Of a DNA stretch of 64,000 nucleotides, positions 12,119-20,180 are shown in pieces (the first letter of the stretch is position 1; each line of letters begins with the position of its first letter). Under the pieces are notes generated by a model. The model was not told the origin of the DNA, did not search any database, and saw only the letters and a program-made list of their open reading frames with translations. The DNA is from Gammaproteobacteria bacterium UBA2675 (GTDB lineage Bacteria > Pseudomonadota > Gammaproteobacteria > Pseudomonadales > Pseudohongiellaceae). The position numbers and the translations under genes are program-made. Where the stretch lies: assembly GCA_002354805.1 (NCBI GenBank), contig DEMH01000005.1, positions 1 through 64,000 on the forward strand. The letters are read 5' to 3'.

Positions 12119-14299
12119 TTACTTGCTGCCGCGAGCCGGCGAGCGTCGTTTGCCCTTGTCTTTGTCGACACGCTTTTTGGGAGCGCCGCGCTTTTTCTCT
12201 TTGGGCTTGTCCGCGCTGAACTTGTCGGTGCCAAACTTACTGCCCCTGCTCTCGGACTTGAACTTGTCGCCTTTAAAACCGCCGGTTTTGATGCGATCGC
12301 CACGTGGCTTGTCCGAATCCGGTTTGTCTGCCGAGCGGTCGAAGCGGGGACGATCTCCGCCCGGCTTGCTGTCGGCAAAACGATCCTGGCGAGCCGCACG
12401 TGGCGGACGCGTGGATTCTGTAAATGCTTCACGACGTGGACCCGCTGAACGTGGTTTGCGGGCACCTTCAGGACGCGAGCGACGGCCACGATCCGGCGCC
12501 ATGCCAGCTGCAATACGCTCCAGGTTCAGAGCCTGATTGCATACGCGTGTACGCTGCAGAGTCTGGAATACTTCATCGGGCATGCCAGTCGGCAGATCGA
12601 TGGTGGTGTGATCATCAAATATCTGGATGCGGCCGATGTAACGACCTTCGATGCCGCCTTCGTTGGCGATGGCACCAACAATCTCGCGCGGCGTGACACC
12701 ATGGTCGTGCCCCACAGCCAGACGGAAGTGTTCCATCGGCACATCATCACCATCACTGAAGTCACGCTGCTCGCGTCGCTTGCGCGGCGCACGCTCACCA
12801 GCATCATCACCTTCCAGCAGGCTGCCAATGTACTCATCACCTGTCGGGACTTTGCTGCGTTGCTTGCGGGCAGGCCGCTCGTCAGCATAGTCGTCACCAG
12901 CAGAGTGTGTGCCTCTTGACGCCTTTTCCTTGAATCCTTTGCTCGTGCCGTAGCCGGTTTCTTTCACTTCTTTGAAAGATGGCTCCAGCGGTCGGTCTTT
13001 CTGCAACAGGAAGGCCATGGCGGCTGCCGCATCTTCCAGTGAACACTCATGTTCCTGACAAAGATCGGCGATCAGGCTGCGGAAGAAATCCAGGTTGTCC
13101 TGTGCCAATGCATCGGCGATGGTCTGCTTGAACTGCTGGCTGCGCTTCAGGATCAGATCACCACGGGTAGGCAGTTCCATACGCGTGATTTTCTTGCGCG
13201 TGGTGCGCTCGATCGACTGCAGCATACGCTGTTCGCGCGGTGCAACAAACAGGACCGCCTTGCCGCTGCGGCCAGCGCGTCCGGTACGACCAATCCGGTG
13301 CACGTAGGCTTCGTTATCGTAGGGTATGTCGTAGTTCATGACGTGGCTGATGCGTTCCACATCCAGGCCGCGTGCTGCCACGTCGGTGGCTACCACGATA
13401 TCCAACTGGCCGTTCTTTAACTGCTCAACGGTGCGGGTACGCAGCTGCTGGTTCATGTCGCCGTTCAAGGCCGCGGCAGAGAAGCCACGTGCGTTGAGTT
13501 TCTCGGCCAGCTCGACGGTGCTGTTTTTGGTACGTACGAATACGATCATGCCGTCGAAGTCTTCGACTTCCAGCATGCGCGTCAGCGCATCCAGCTTGTT
13601 GGTGCCCTGCACCAGCCAGTAGTACTGATCGATATCGGAGTTGGTGCTGGTTGCGCTTTTGATGCGCACTTCCTGCGGATCATGCAGATACTTTTCCGCA
13701 ACGTTGCGGATGGGCGGCGGCATGGTCGCAGAGAACAGCGCAACCTGACGGCTGTCCGGGGTCTGCTGCAGAATGGTTTCGACATCGTCGATAAAACCCA
13801 TGCGCAGCATCTCGTCGGCTTCGTCGAGTACCAGCGTGTTGATTTTTTTCAGGTCCAGCGAGCGTCGATTAAGATGGTCGAGCAGACGGCCGGGGGTTGC
13901 TACCACTACGTGCACACCACGACGCAGTGCCTGCAGTTGCCGGCTCATGTCCTGACCACCGTAGATGGGCAGTACGTGGAATCCACGCAGTCCTTCGGCG
14001 TAAGTCTGGAAGGCCTCAGCCACCTGGATGGCCAGTTCGCGCGTTGGACACAGCACCAGTGCCTGGGTCGACGGGTTATTCACATCGATTTTGGCCAGAA
14101 TCGGCAGTGCAAACGCGGCTGTTTTGCCGGTGCCGGTCTGGGCCATGCCCACAATGTCCTTTCCTTCGAGCAAGGCAGGAATTGTAGCCTGTTGAATAGG
14201 CGAGGGTTTTTCATACCCGACGCGCTCCAGTGTTTTTAACAGGAATGCGGGCAGATTGAGCTCGGCAAAGCCGAGATCGGGCGCGGTGGTGCTGGACAT
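12119..14299 (-). CDS. deaD: DEAD-box ATP-dependent RNA helicase DeaD/CsdA
   Basis: A 726-residue RNA helicase involved in ribosome assembly and mRNA unwinding, especially in the cold. The helicase motifs are in order: Q motif with PSPIQQATIP, Walker A AQTGTGKT, PTRELAIQV, TPGRLLDH, DEAD box LDEADEML, SATMP, VATDVAARGLD and HRIGRTGRAG. A DbpA-type RNA-binding domain covers about residues 520-590 (FRLAVGHDHGVTPREIVGAI and GRIQIFDDHTTIDLP). The last 135 or so residues are a highly basic, Arg/Lys/Gly/Asp/Ser-rich disordered tail, longer than in E. coli, likely for RNA binding. It is monocistronic with an untranslated leader of unknown length. Confidence 0.95.
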   Translation of the reverse strand: MSSTTAPDLGFAELNLPAFLLKTLERVGYEKPSPIQQATIPALLEGKDIVGMAQTGTGKTAAFALPILAKIDVNNPSTQALVLCPTRELAIQVAEAFQTYAEGLRGFHVLPIYGGQDMSRQLQALRRGVHVVVATPGRLLDHLNRRSLDLKKINTLVLDEADEMLRMGFIDDVETILQQTPDSRQVALFSATMPPPIRNVAEKYLHDPQEVRIKSATSTNSDIDQYYWLVQGTNKLDALTRMLEVEDFDGMIVFVRTKNSTVELAEKLNARGFSAAALNGDMNQQLRTRTVEQLKNGQLDIVVATDVAARGLDVERISHVMNYDIPYDNEAYVHRIGRTGRAGRSGKAVLFVAPREQRMLQSIERTTRKKITRMELPTRGDLILKRSQQFKQTIADALAQDNLDFFRSLIADLCQEHECSLEDAAAAMAFLLQKDRPLEPSFKEVKETGYGTSKGFKEKASRGTHSAGDDYADERPARKQRSKVPTGDEYIGSLLEGDDAGERAPRKRREQRDFSDGDDVPMEHFRLAVGHDHGVTPREIVGAIANEGGIEGRYIGRIQIFDDHTTIDLPTGMPDEVFQTLQRTRVCNQALNLERIAAGMAPDRGRRSRPEGARKPRSAGPRREAFTESTRPPRAARQDRFADSKPGGDRPRFDRSADKPDSDKPRGDRIKTGGFKGDKFKSESRGSKFGTDKFSADKPKEKKRGAPKKRVDKDKGKRRSPARGSK

Positions 14300-14410
14300 A
14301 ATAGGTGCCTGCTGGCGTGACGTGCGGTAAACGAGGATATTCTACAAAAAGGGCGCGCAGTGTACAGCAATAAGTAAGCAGGCGAAAGCTATTTAATGAC
14401 CCAAAGGGCC

Positions 14411-14458
14411 TAAAGGGGACGGAGGGATTTAGCTGGCTAAATCCCTCCGTCCCCTTTA
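14411..14458. repeat. perfect 23-bp palindrome (REP-like) at the glpQ stop
   Basis: The arms 14411-14433 and 14436-14458 are exact reverse complements with a TG loop. The arm reads TAAAGGGGACGG then AGGGATTTAGC. The right arm contains the TAA stop of glpQ. The GGGGACGGAGG-type palindrome resembles repetitive extragenic palindromes linked to RAYT transposases. It can also act as a 3' mRNA hairpin for glpQ. No RAYT gene is in the window. Confidence 0.75.
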
Positions 14459-15514
14459 TCTCTCGCTCAGATAGTCCACCGCCTTGTCCGGAAAATCGGT
14501 GAACAGCCCGTCAACATTGGCTTCGAACAGGAAAATCTCCAGCAGATGTTCAAAATCGTCTGCATAGCCGGGCACCTGACCGTCGTCCGCACGGAAGGTA
14601 TAGGGGTGCACTTTCAGCCCGGCCTGGTGGGCATCGCGCACCAGCGAGCTGATCTGCAGATTGTTGGGCGTCGACTCATAGCTGATGATCATGCCTTTCT
14701 CAGGCCCGATGCCGTCAGCGTATTGCGCCAGCTCGCGCATGCCGCCCGGCGCCAGCATCCAGGCGTAAGACTCGTCATCACCCATAAGCTGCACCAGCTT
14801 CAGTTCGATATCCAATGCCGGCAGCACTTCTTCTTTCACGCGCTTGAGCTCGTCAAACTCGAAGGTCTGCACAAACACATTGCTGTCCTTGCTGGTGTAA
14901 CCAAAACGCTTCAACTCGCTGAGCACGGCCATGCCGATATCCTTGCCGTGTTCATGGTGAAAGGCTGGTGACTTCAGCTCGGGATAGATGCCGACATCGC
15001 GGCCTGTCGAGCGGTTCAGCCCCTGAATCATCTGCAGCTGTTCGGCAAAGGTGTGAATGGTGAAAGTAGACTGCCACAGCGGGAATCGCTGCGGGTAGAT
15101 CATCTCTTCTGCGCCGGCATCATTCAGGCGGTAGCCCTCGGTGACGCGCAGCTGACGCAGCTCTTCCAGCGTGAAATCAATAACGTAGTGACGTCCATCG
15201 TCGCGGGCGCGACCCGGAAACTGATGCCGCACATCGGTGTTGCGATCCAGCGTCAGGTCGTGCCATACGATCAACTGATCGTCGCGCGTCATGACCACAT
15301 CCTGTTCCTGGAAGTCAGCGCCCATGGCGTAGGCCATGGCAGCAGCCGGCAGGGTATGCTCGGGCAGGTAGCCACTGGCCCCGCGGTGCGCCACAACGAC
15401 TTTGTCGGCAGCATCGCTTTGCGCCATGGCCGGTGCTAACGGCAGCACATTGCCAGTAATGACAGACATGAGCACAACCCCTTGCAACAATCGTGACATC
15501 GACCGAGTGACCAT
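14456..15514 (-). CDS. glpQ: periplasmic glycerophosphodiester phosphodiesterase
   Basis: A 352-residue enzyme that hydrolyses glycerophosphodiesters to glycerol-3-phosphate and an alcohol in the periplasm. A signal peptide covers about residues 1-31 (ending PAMAQ). The catalytic start VAHRGASGYLPEHTL holds the HRG motif and Glu; FQEQDVVMTRDDQLIVWHD carries the metal-binding ExD and the second catalytic His. IYPELKSPAFH and DGLFTDFPDKAVDYL are further GDPD landmarks. The length matches E. coli GlpQ (358). ATG 15512-15514 has AAGGA seven bases upstream. No glpT transporter is next to it. The stop lies in the palindrome at 14411-14458. Confidence 0.93.
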   Translation of the reverse strand: MVTRSMSRLLQGVVLMSVITGNVLPLAPAMAQSDAADKVVVAHRGASGYLPEHTLPAAAMAYAMGADFQEQDVVMTRDDQLIVWHDLTLDRNTDVRHQFPGRARDDGRHYVIDFTLEELRQLRVTEGYRLNDAGAEEMIYPQRFPLWQSTFTIHTFAEQLQMIQGLNRSTGRDVGIYPELKSPAFHHEHGKDIGMAVLSELKRFGYTSKDSNVFVQTFEFDELKRVKEEVLPALDIELKLVQLMGDDESYAWMLAPGGMRELAQYADGIGPEKGMIISYESTPNNLQISSLVRDAHQAGLKVHPYTFRADDGQVPGYADDFEHLLEIFLFEANVDGLFTDFPDKAVDYLSER

Positions 15515-15649
15515 CAGTGTATCCTTTTTTCTATCTGAAAGTGGACTTTACAGATCTGGCAGTCTACGACATTTTGTTGATGATTGGGTGACAGCGGCCG
15601 GCGTATGACCCGCCGCTGTCAGCCTCAACCGGGACTGGTTTCCAAGCCG

Positions 15650-18100
15650 TCAACCATTACCCAGGCGGTAACGCAGCTTCACTACCCAGGTGTCGGTCAC
15701 GCGCTCGCTCCAGGAATCAAACAGCAGGTCCTGGAACTCCGAACCCAGATCCGTAGGCAGGTTGCTGCCGCGTGTGTAGACAATAAACAGGTCTGACAGC
15801 GGCGCAATCTCCCAGCGATAGCGCGCCTGAAAGCTCATCTGGCTGACCGTAAAGTCATCGGGGGTAGCATCCGGCTTGGGCGTACGGATCAAGTGCCGCA
15901 CATCGGTCTGATCGATGCGATAGAACTTGTCTTCCTTGGCCTTGATACCGGTCCACTGCACCGCCAGGCGGAACTGCTGCTTGGAATTGATGAAATAATT
16001 GACGTTCCACTCGGGCGCCCATTCAGTGGCGCGGAATGCGGTCATGCGCGGGCCACCCTGATGGACCAGCCACGATTCACGGTCACGGTACTCCAGCTCC
16101 AGCTCGGTGTTAAAGCGGTCATTGGGCTGCCACTGCACACCCACTTCGTAGCTCAGGTTGCTGCGCTGCAGGTCTTCCTGGCCATTGCCAAAGCGCGCGC
16201 TGTAACTGATCGGACGCGAACGGTCACTGCTCCACTCGATGTCATAGGCCAGTCGGTGCGGGATTTTGTAGGTGCCATTGCCGCGACTCAGACGATCGTC
16301 AACGCGTGGCGGGAAGTAGCGGAAGTTCATGTTCAGGCTGGTATTGTCCAGAAAGGTCATGTTCTGACCAAAGAACAGACCCAGACGCACGGGTCGGCCG
16401 TCGGTATTCCACTGGTTGATGACATTCATGCTGCGCGTGCGGGAACGCAGGTTGTCCAGTCCCGACTCTGTAATGCTAAAGCGATAATCAAGCATCACAT
16501 GGTCATTGCGCTGCAGATAACCCACGTCGTTGATGTTCAGCGTGTCATCAAAGTAGTTGCCAGTGAAAGAGTGTTGAACGCCGCGCTCCGGCCGGTAGGC
16601 CAGGTCGAACAGCGCACCGGAACCAGTGGTGCCGTTCACATCGCTGTGCAGCACCTGGCCGTCGAACACCCAGCGGGTGTCGGCAGAGAACCAGGAGACG
16701 TCGACACCGTTTACAGTGGCGTCATGATCGGGATGGCTCAGTCGCGTGCCAATCCAGCCAAAGCCGCGACGGCCACCACCACTGGTGTCCTCGTAGAGCA
16801 GACGGCCGACGGCAAAATCGCGGCCGGTGGACTCCAGATTGACCTGATTGCCTGCGGCATCGCGGCCACGCAAGCTCATGTCGTCTTCGGCTGCCAGCAG
16901 CGTGCCGTAGCGCCAGTTACCCTGCGAGCCGGTCACTTTGGCAGCGCCCAGCAGCTCGGTTGGTGCATTGCGCTCGGTCGGACTCACTGAAACACCGGCT
17001 GGTGTATCGATCCACGGCGCCGCACCAATGCGGCGGGTATTCAGGACTGTGATGGGGCCGAAGGGGCCACCACTGGCACGTGGGCCGGCACGAAAAATAT
17101 CCTGGCCCTCGAGGAAAAATGTGCGCTTCTCCGAGAAAAATGTCTCGAATGCACTCAAATTCACGACAATGTCGTCGGACTCGACGGTACCGAAATCTGG
17201 ATTCAGTGTTGCCGATACCTGGGTATTGGAGGTTGGCCGCCAGTAAATATCGGCCCCCACACGCGTCTCGGACTCGTCGGTAATATTGTTGTAGGTCGCG
17301 GAAGCATAGGGGTAAAAGGTGAACTGCGTGCTCGGATCAATACCAGCCACCGAGAACTTCTGGAACGCCGACAGGTATTCCGGGTTGGTCTGCGGCAACG
17401 CTGGCCAGGACCAGGTTTCGTTCAGGTGGGTCACCATACGCTCGGTGTAGATACCGATCTCGCGCACCTCGCCGGTCTGCGGCAACTGCATCATGCCCCA
17501 GGGAATGAATATCTCGGTAGACCAGCCGTTCTCCAGCTCTTTGGTCACGGCATTCCAGGGACCATCCCAGTCACGACTGATCTGCTTCTCGGGCAGGATG
17601 GTGCCGTCAGAGAAGGTGCCACCCAGATTGATGCGCAGAAAATAGCCGTACAGGCCCTGACCCGACGTGTCGATGGAAATCACATAACCATCACGCTGCA
17701 CGCCTTCATCCCGCGAGCTCATGCGTGCCACCAGGGTGTCTGGATCCTGATAGTTCATGGCGCCGACGTAAATGCCGCGATCGTTGTAGAAGATCCGTGT
17801 TTCGGTGCGCATGGACGCTGGCGCCAGCGTATCCGGGTTGATCACGCGCATGCCATCGTAGGCAGGGAGTGTATTCCAGACAGCCTCATCCAGGGCACCA
17901 TCCAGCTCGATGTTGGCGGTATCGCTGTCGACCTGTGTCAGGGGCAATACACCTTCCGCGGTCGGATTCTGGGCGTAGGAGTGGGTGGAATAAGCCGCTG
18001 CGCAGATCGTCAGCACGGTGATGCTGGCAAGTGTGGCAGGCAGGCGAAAAGAAGTGATGGATATGGGTGATATCACTGCGAGTTCCCCGATTATTTTCAT
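15650..18100 (-). CDS. DUF5916 outer-membrane beta-barrel protein with CBM9-like domain
   Basis: An 816-residue protein starting at ATG 18098-18100; the start at 18166 would place a poor sequence before the signal peptide. Residues 1-45 form a long signal peptide ending in SYAQ. The N-terminal domain (about 55-240) reads IELDGALDEAVWNTLPAYD, then RIFYNDRGIYVG and SIDTSGQGLYGYF, matching the carbohydrate-binding module 9-like part of DUF5916 proteins. The remainder is a predicted beta barrel with alternating hydrophobic/aromatic strands, ending in KLRYRLGNG. Such proteins sit in the outer membrane and are often listed as hydrolase-associated, but the function is unproven. No neighbouring transporter or TonB gene clarifies the ligand. 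Confidence 0.8.
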   Translation of the reverse strand: MKIIGELAVISPISITSFRLPATLASITVLTICAAAYSTHSYAQNPTAEGVLPLTQVDSDTANIELDGALDEAVWNTLPAYDGMRVINPDTLAPASMRTETRIFYNDRGIYVGAMNYQDPDTLVARMSSRDEGVQRDGYVISIDTSGQGLYGYFLRINLGGTFSDGTILPEKQISRDWDGPWNAVTKELENGWSTEIFIPWGMMQLPQTGEVREIGIYTERMVTHLNETWSWPALPQTNPEYLSAFQKFSVAGIDPSTQFTFYPYASATYNNITDESETRVGADIYWRPTSNTQVSATLNPDFGTVESDDIVVNLSAFETFFSEKRTFFLEGQDIFRAGPRASGGPFGPITVLNTRRIGAAPWIDTPAGVSVSPTERNAPTELLGAAKVTGSQGNWRYGTLLAAEDDMSLRGRDAAGNQVNLESTGRDFAVGRLLYEDTSGGGRRGFGWIGTRLSHPDHDATVNGVDVSWFSADTRWVFDGQVLHSDVNGTTGSGALFDLAYRPERGVQHSFTGNYFDDTLNINDVGYLQRNDHVMLDYRFSITESGLDNLRSRTRSMNVINQWNTDGRPVRLGLFFGQNMTFLDNTSLNMNFRYFPPRVDDRLSRGNGTYKIPHRLAYDIEWSSDRSRPISYSARFGNGQEDLQRSNLSYEVGVQWQPNDRFNTELELEYRDRESWLVHQGGPRMTAFRATEWAPEWNVNYFINSKQQFRLAVQWTGIKAKEDKFYRIDQTDVRHLIRTPKPDATPDDFTVSQMSFQARYRWEIAPLSDLFIVYTRGSNLPTDLGSEFQDLLFDSWSERVTDTWVVKLRYRLGNG

Positions 18101-18293
18101 TATGGTTTTTTTAAGCAGGGCGAGTATATCAGCAAGTTTTGATGAGGCTGACCGCCTGCTTATCAATTAATGCGCGCGGTTTCACTTTGTTACAGATGCG
18201 CCCCGGATTGCCACAAAGTCCAGCAAATTATGCCGGGCATTTGTTGTCACAATTAGTGAACCCGCTAAAACCCAAGGTAGTAGAGGTCCTTAA

Positions 18294-18449
18294 ATGCGAT
18301 TATTCAAACGTCAAATTAATCCTATTTTTGTGGAGGAAGAAGATTACAACTGGGGCAACAAACGCGGGGGCGCTGGCAAGTGGCTGTTATTGTTGCTGAC
18401 TGTGGGTATCGCGGTGGGCGTGTTATACGTTCAGCTAGGACAGATATGA
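18294..18449 (+). CDS. 51-residue single-pass membrane protein
   Basis: A short ORF that starts at ATG 18294 with GAGG seven bases upstream. It reads MRLFKRQINPIFVEEEDYNW, a Gly/Lys stretch (GNKRGGAGK), then one hydrophobic span WLLLLLTVGIAVGVLYVQLG, and stops at TGA 18447-18449. The N-terminus is charged with an acidic EEED patch and would stay in the cytoplasm. Its clean Shine-Dalgarno, its transmembrane design and the terminator-like hairpin just downstream support a real gene. No family is recognised. It reads away from the DUF5916 gene and faces the following minus-strand gene. Confidence 0.6.
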   Translation: MRLFKRQINPIFVEEEDYNWGNKRGGAGKWLLLLLTVGIAVGVLYVQLGQI

Positions 18450-18457
18450 CAACAGCC

Positions 18458-18493
18458 AGCCAGTGACACCGACTTCGGTCGGTGTCACTGGCT
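18458..18493. terminator. 16-bp hairpin with TTCG tetraloop
   Basis: AGCCAGTGACACCGAC pairs perfectly with GTCGGTGTCACTGGCT across a TTCG loop, beginning nine bases after the stop of the 51-residue ORF and lying between convergent genes. T-rich tails on either side are weak, so it is either a bidirectional terminator or an mRNA-stabilising hairpin. Confidence 0.6.
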
Positions 18494-18512
18494 GATTAGC
18501 TGATTTGTCAGA

Positions 18513-18971
18513 TCAGGAGTCGGATTTCGGCGCGGCAGCGTTAACTGCCAGAGATGCGTCGAATGCCGGCTTGGCTGGTTCCGAGCCCGCAGACTCGGAT
18601 ACTGGTCGGAACACTTCGCTGTAGAGGAAGAAATCGGTCAGTACGGCGCGCAGATGTATTGACGCGTTCAGGTTGTCGATCAACTCTGAACTCATCTTTG
18701 GCTGCGCCAGCACAAAGCTGAGAGCTGCGCTCGCCTTGCGGATATCATCCGCAATCACCTGCTCGTACTCATGCTGTGAACTGCCGTCGTTGATCGCCGC
18801 CGCAACGTTCTGCATGGCCTTCAACATGTCTTTTAATGTTGGCCGTGCGTGGGGCGGCGGATAATTGTCTTCATCATGTGGCGGTCTTCCCTGCGCGGCG
18901 TAGGCCAGCAGGAACTCGTAGCCGCTCTCAACGACTTCTATTTCTTTCTCAAGATCTTTCACGTCTATCAC
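18513..18971 (-). CDS. hypothetical protein coupled to the cytochrome b gene
   Basis: A 152-residue soluble, mostly helical protein. It starts at GTG 18969-18971, which overlaps the TGA of the upstream cytochrome b gene (GTGA), with GAGG five bases upstream. Translational coupling is therefore likely. The N-terminal helix DVKDLEKEIEVVESGYEFLLAYAAQG is followed by a PPP-rich loop and a second helical part with HEYEQVIADDIRKAS. The C-terminus (SESAGSEPAKPAFDASLAV) is low complexity. No metal or cofactor motif is seen. The context suggests a role in assembly or stability of the cytochrome, but the function is unknown. Confidence 0.65.
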   Translation of the reverse strand: MIDVKDLEKEIEVVESGYEFLLAYAAQGRPPHDEDNYPPPHARPTLKDMLKAMQNVAAAINDGSSQHEYEQVIADDIRKASAALSFVLAQPKMSSELIDNLNASIHLRAVLTDFFLYSEVFRPVSESAGSEPAKPAFDASLAVNAAAPKSDS

Positions 18972-19726
18972 TCAGCCTCGGGCTTCCACTTGCTTGTGTC
19001 ATGGTTCTGCTTCATTTCGTCCTCAGAGATCCAGCCCTTCACCATGGAGCGGGTGTAGAAGATCTTCTCAGGACGCAGTGCGAAGTAGATATGGATGGCG
19101 GTAAAGGCAACCAGGGCCAGTGTCGCCAGGCCGTGCAGCAGGAACATCAGACCCAGCTGGGCTTCATCCTGCACCGAGGGACGTGCCCAGAACGGTGAGT
19201 TGATGTTGGTGAACAGAATCACGCCTGTCACGATGACCAGCAGTACCAGTACGGTCATGGCCCAGTGCATGCCCTTCTGCTCGAAGGAGTACTTGCCCGG
19301 CTTGCGGCTTTCATCAAATGGTTCGGCAAAATCGGACGGCGTCAGCAGCATCGACTTGAAATCCTGCCAGAAGGTAGCGCGGATAATGTGGAAGATGACC
19401 ACAAATGTCAGTATCAGGCCGGCAATCCAGTGAATGTTCAGCCAGGCAAAGCGCACGCCGAGAATTGGCATGACACCGGTGGCGATCAGAACCAGCACAG
19501 ATGCGGCCATAATCCAGTGAAAGGCGCGATCGATGGCATCGTGACGGCGTACTTTGGGGCCTTCGGCTGAGGGCTTGGCTTTACGCTTGGCCAGTGCCGC
19601 CATGACGATGGCGTGACCAGCCAACAGCAGCAGTGCCGCGACTGCGACAACCCACAACAGATCCCAGGCTACACCCAGAATGACCTCGTCACCCCAAACG
19701 TCCCGCTTGTTTCTTATAATTTCCAC
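18968..19726 (-). CDS. formate dehydrogenase gamma-type cytochrome b subunit
   Basis: A 252-residue membrane protein of the prokaryotic cytochrome b561 / FdnI-FdoI family (PF01292). It has an extra N-terminal transmembrane helix (LLWVVAVAALLLLAGHAIVM) and then four helices with histidines placed for two b-type hemes: HDAIDRAFHWIM, IHWIAGLILTFVVIFHIIRA, KGMHWAMTVL and LLHGLATLALVAFTAIHIYFAL. The YSFEQKGMHWAM motif is typical of formate dehydrogenase gamma subunits. No catalytic or iron-sulfur subunit lies in the window, so it is an orphan membrane quinone-linked electron carrier here. The partner may be elsewhere or may be a different dehydrogenase. Confidence 0.82.
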   Translation of the reverse strand: MEIIRNKRDVWGDEVILGVAWDLLWVVAVAALLLLAGHAIVMAALAKRKAKPSAEGPKVRRHDAIDRAFHWIMAASVLVLIATGVMPILGVRFAWLNIHWIAGLILTFVVIFHIIRATFWQDFKSMLLTPSDFAEPFDESRKPGKYSFEQKGMHWAMTVLVLLVIVTGVILFTNINSPFWARPSVQDEAQLGLMFLLHGLATLALVAFTAIHIYFALRPEKIFYTRSMVKGWISEDEMKQNHDTSKWKPEAE

Positions 19727-20180
19727 GTGATATCCCCTCAGCTGTTAACTTGTGCTTATTGTTGATGTGGGCAGATTCTCTTTATTTCCTGTCACGTTGA
19801 TTGTCGGAAAACAGAGGCGCTATATAGAAGGCGAAGAGTAATCCAGCTGCCCCGTTTTATCAAGACAAAACCTGCGGCACTACGTCACCCTGACACCCAC
19901 AAACCCAAGCATGGTGCGGCCCCTTAACTTGACATATTCTGTTTGAGTGGTATTGTGTCCAGCCCCCGTAAAACAGCGTAACGTGTTTTAGGACCGTCTG
20001 GAACTTGCCGGACACGCAGTCCGGGGTGCCGGCAGAACACCGAGCCATGCCAAATCAATAATGTCTAATTCACGCATCTCCCTGTCAGCAGTGCTACATG
20101 ATGCAGCGTATGTGGGGGAGGGTTCAACGGTGGCTGGAAGAGAAACACTAAAAACGAATTAAAGAGACGTAGCGAACACT
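19727..20180. other. 454-bp intergenic region upstream of gltB
   Basis: No convincing ORF is found. It holds the gltB promoter at 19929-19956 and a leader of about 220 nt that contains several short GC-rich inverted stretches (for example CTTGCCGGACACGCAGTCCGGGGTGCCGGCA). I see no known riboswitch pattern. The divergent cytochrome b gene must also have its promoter here. Confidence 0.5.
19929..19956 (+). promoter_or_regulatory. sigma-70-like promoter for gltBD
   Basis: A perfect -35 TTGACA at 19929-19934 and a -10 TATTGT at 19951-19956 are 16 bp apart. They face gltB, 225 bp away, giving a long leader. Confidence 0.55.

Noticed and set aside
15893..16990. 365-residue frame on plus opposite the DUF5916 gene
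   Set aside because: No motifs or signal and no ribosome-binding site; the minus-strand gene explains the region.
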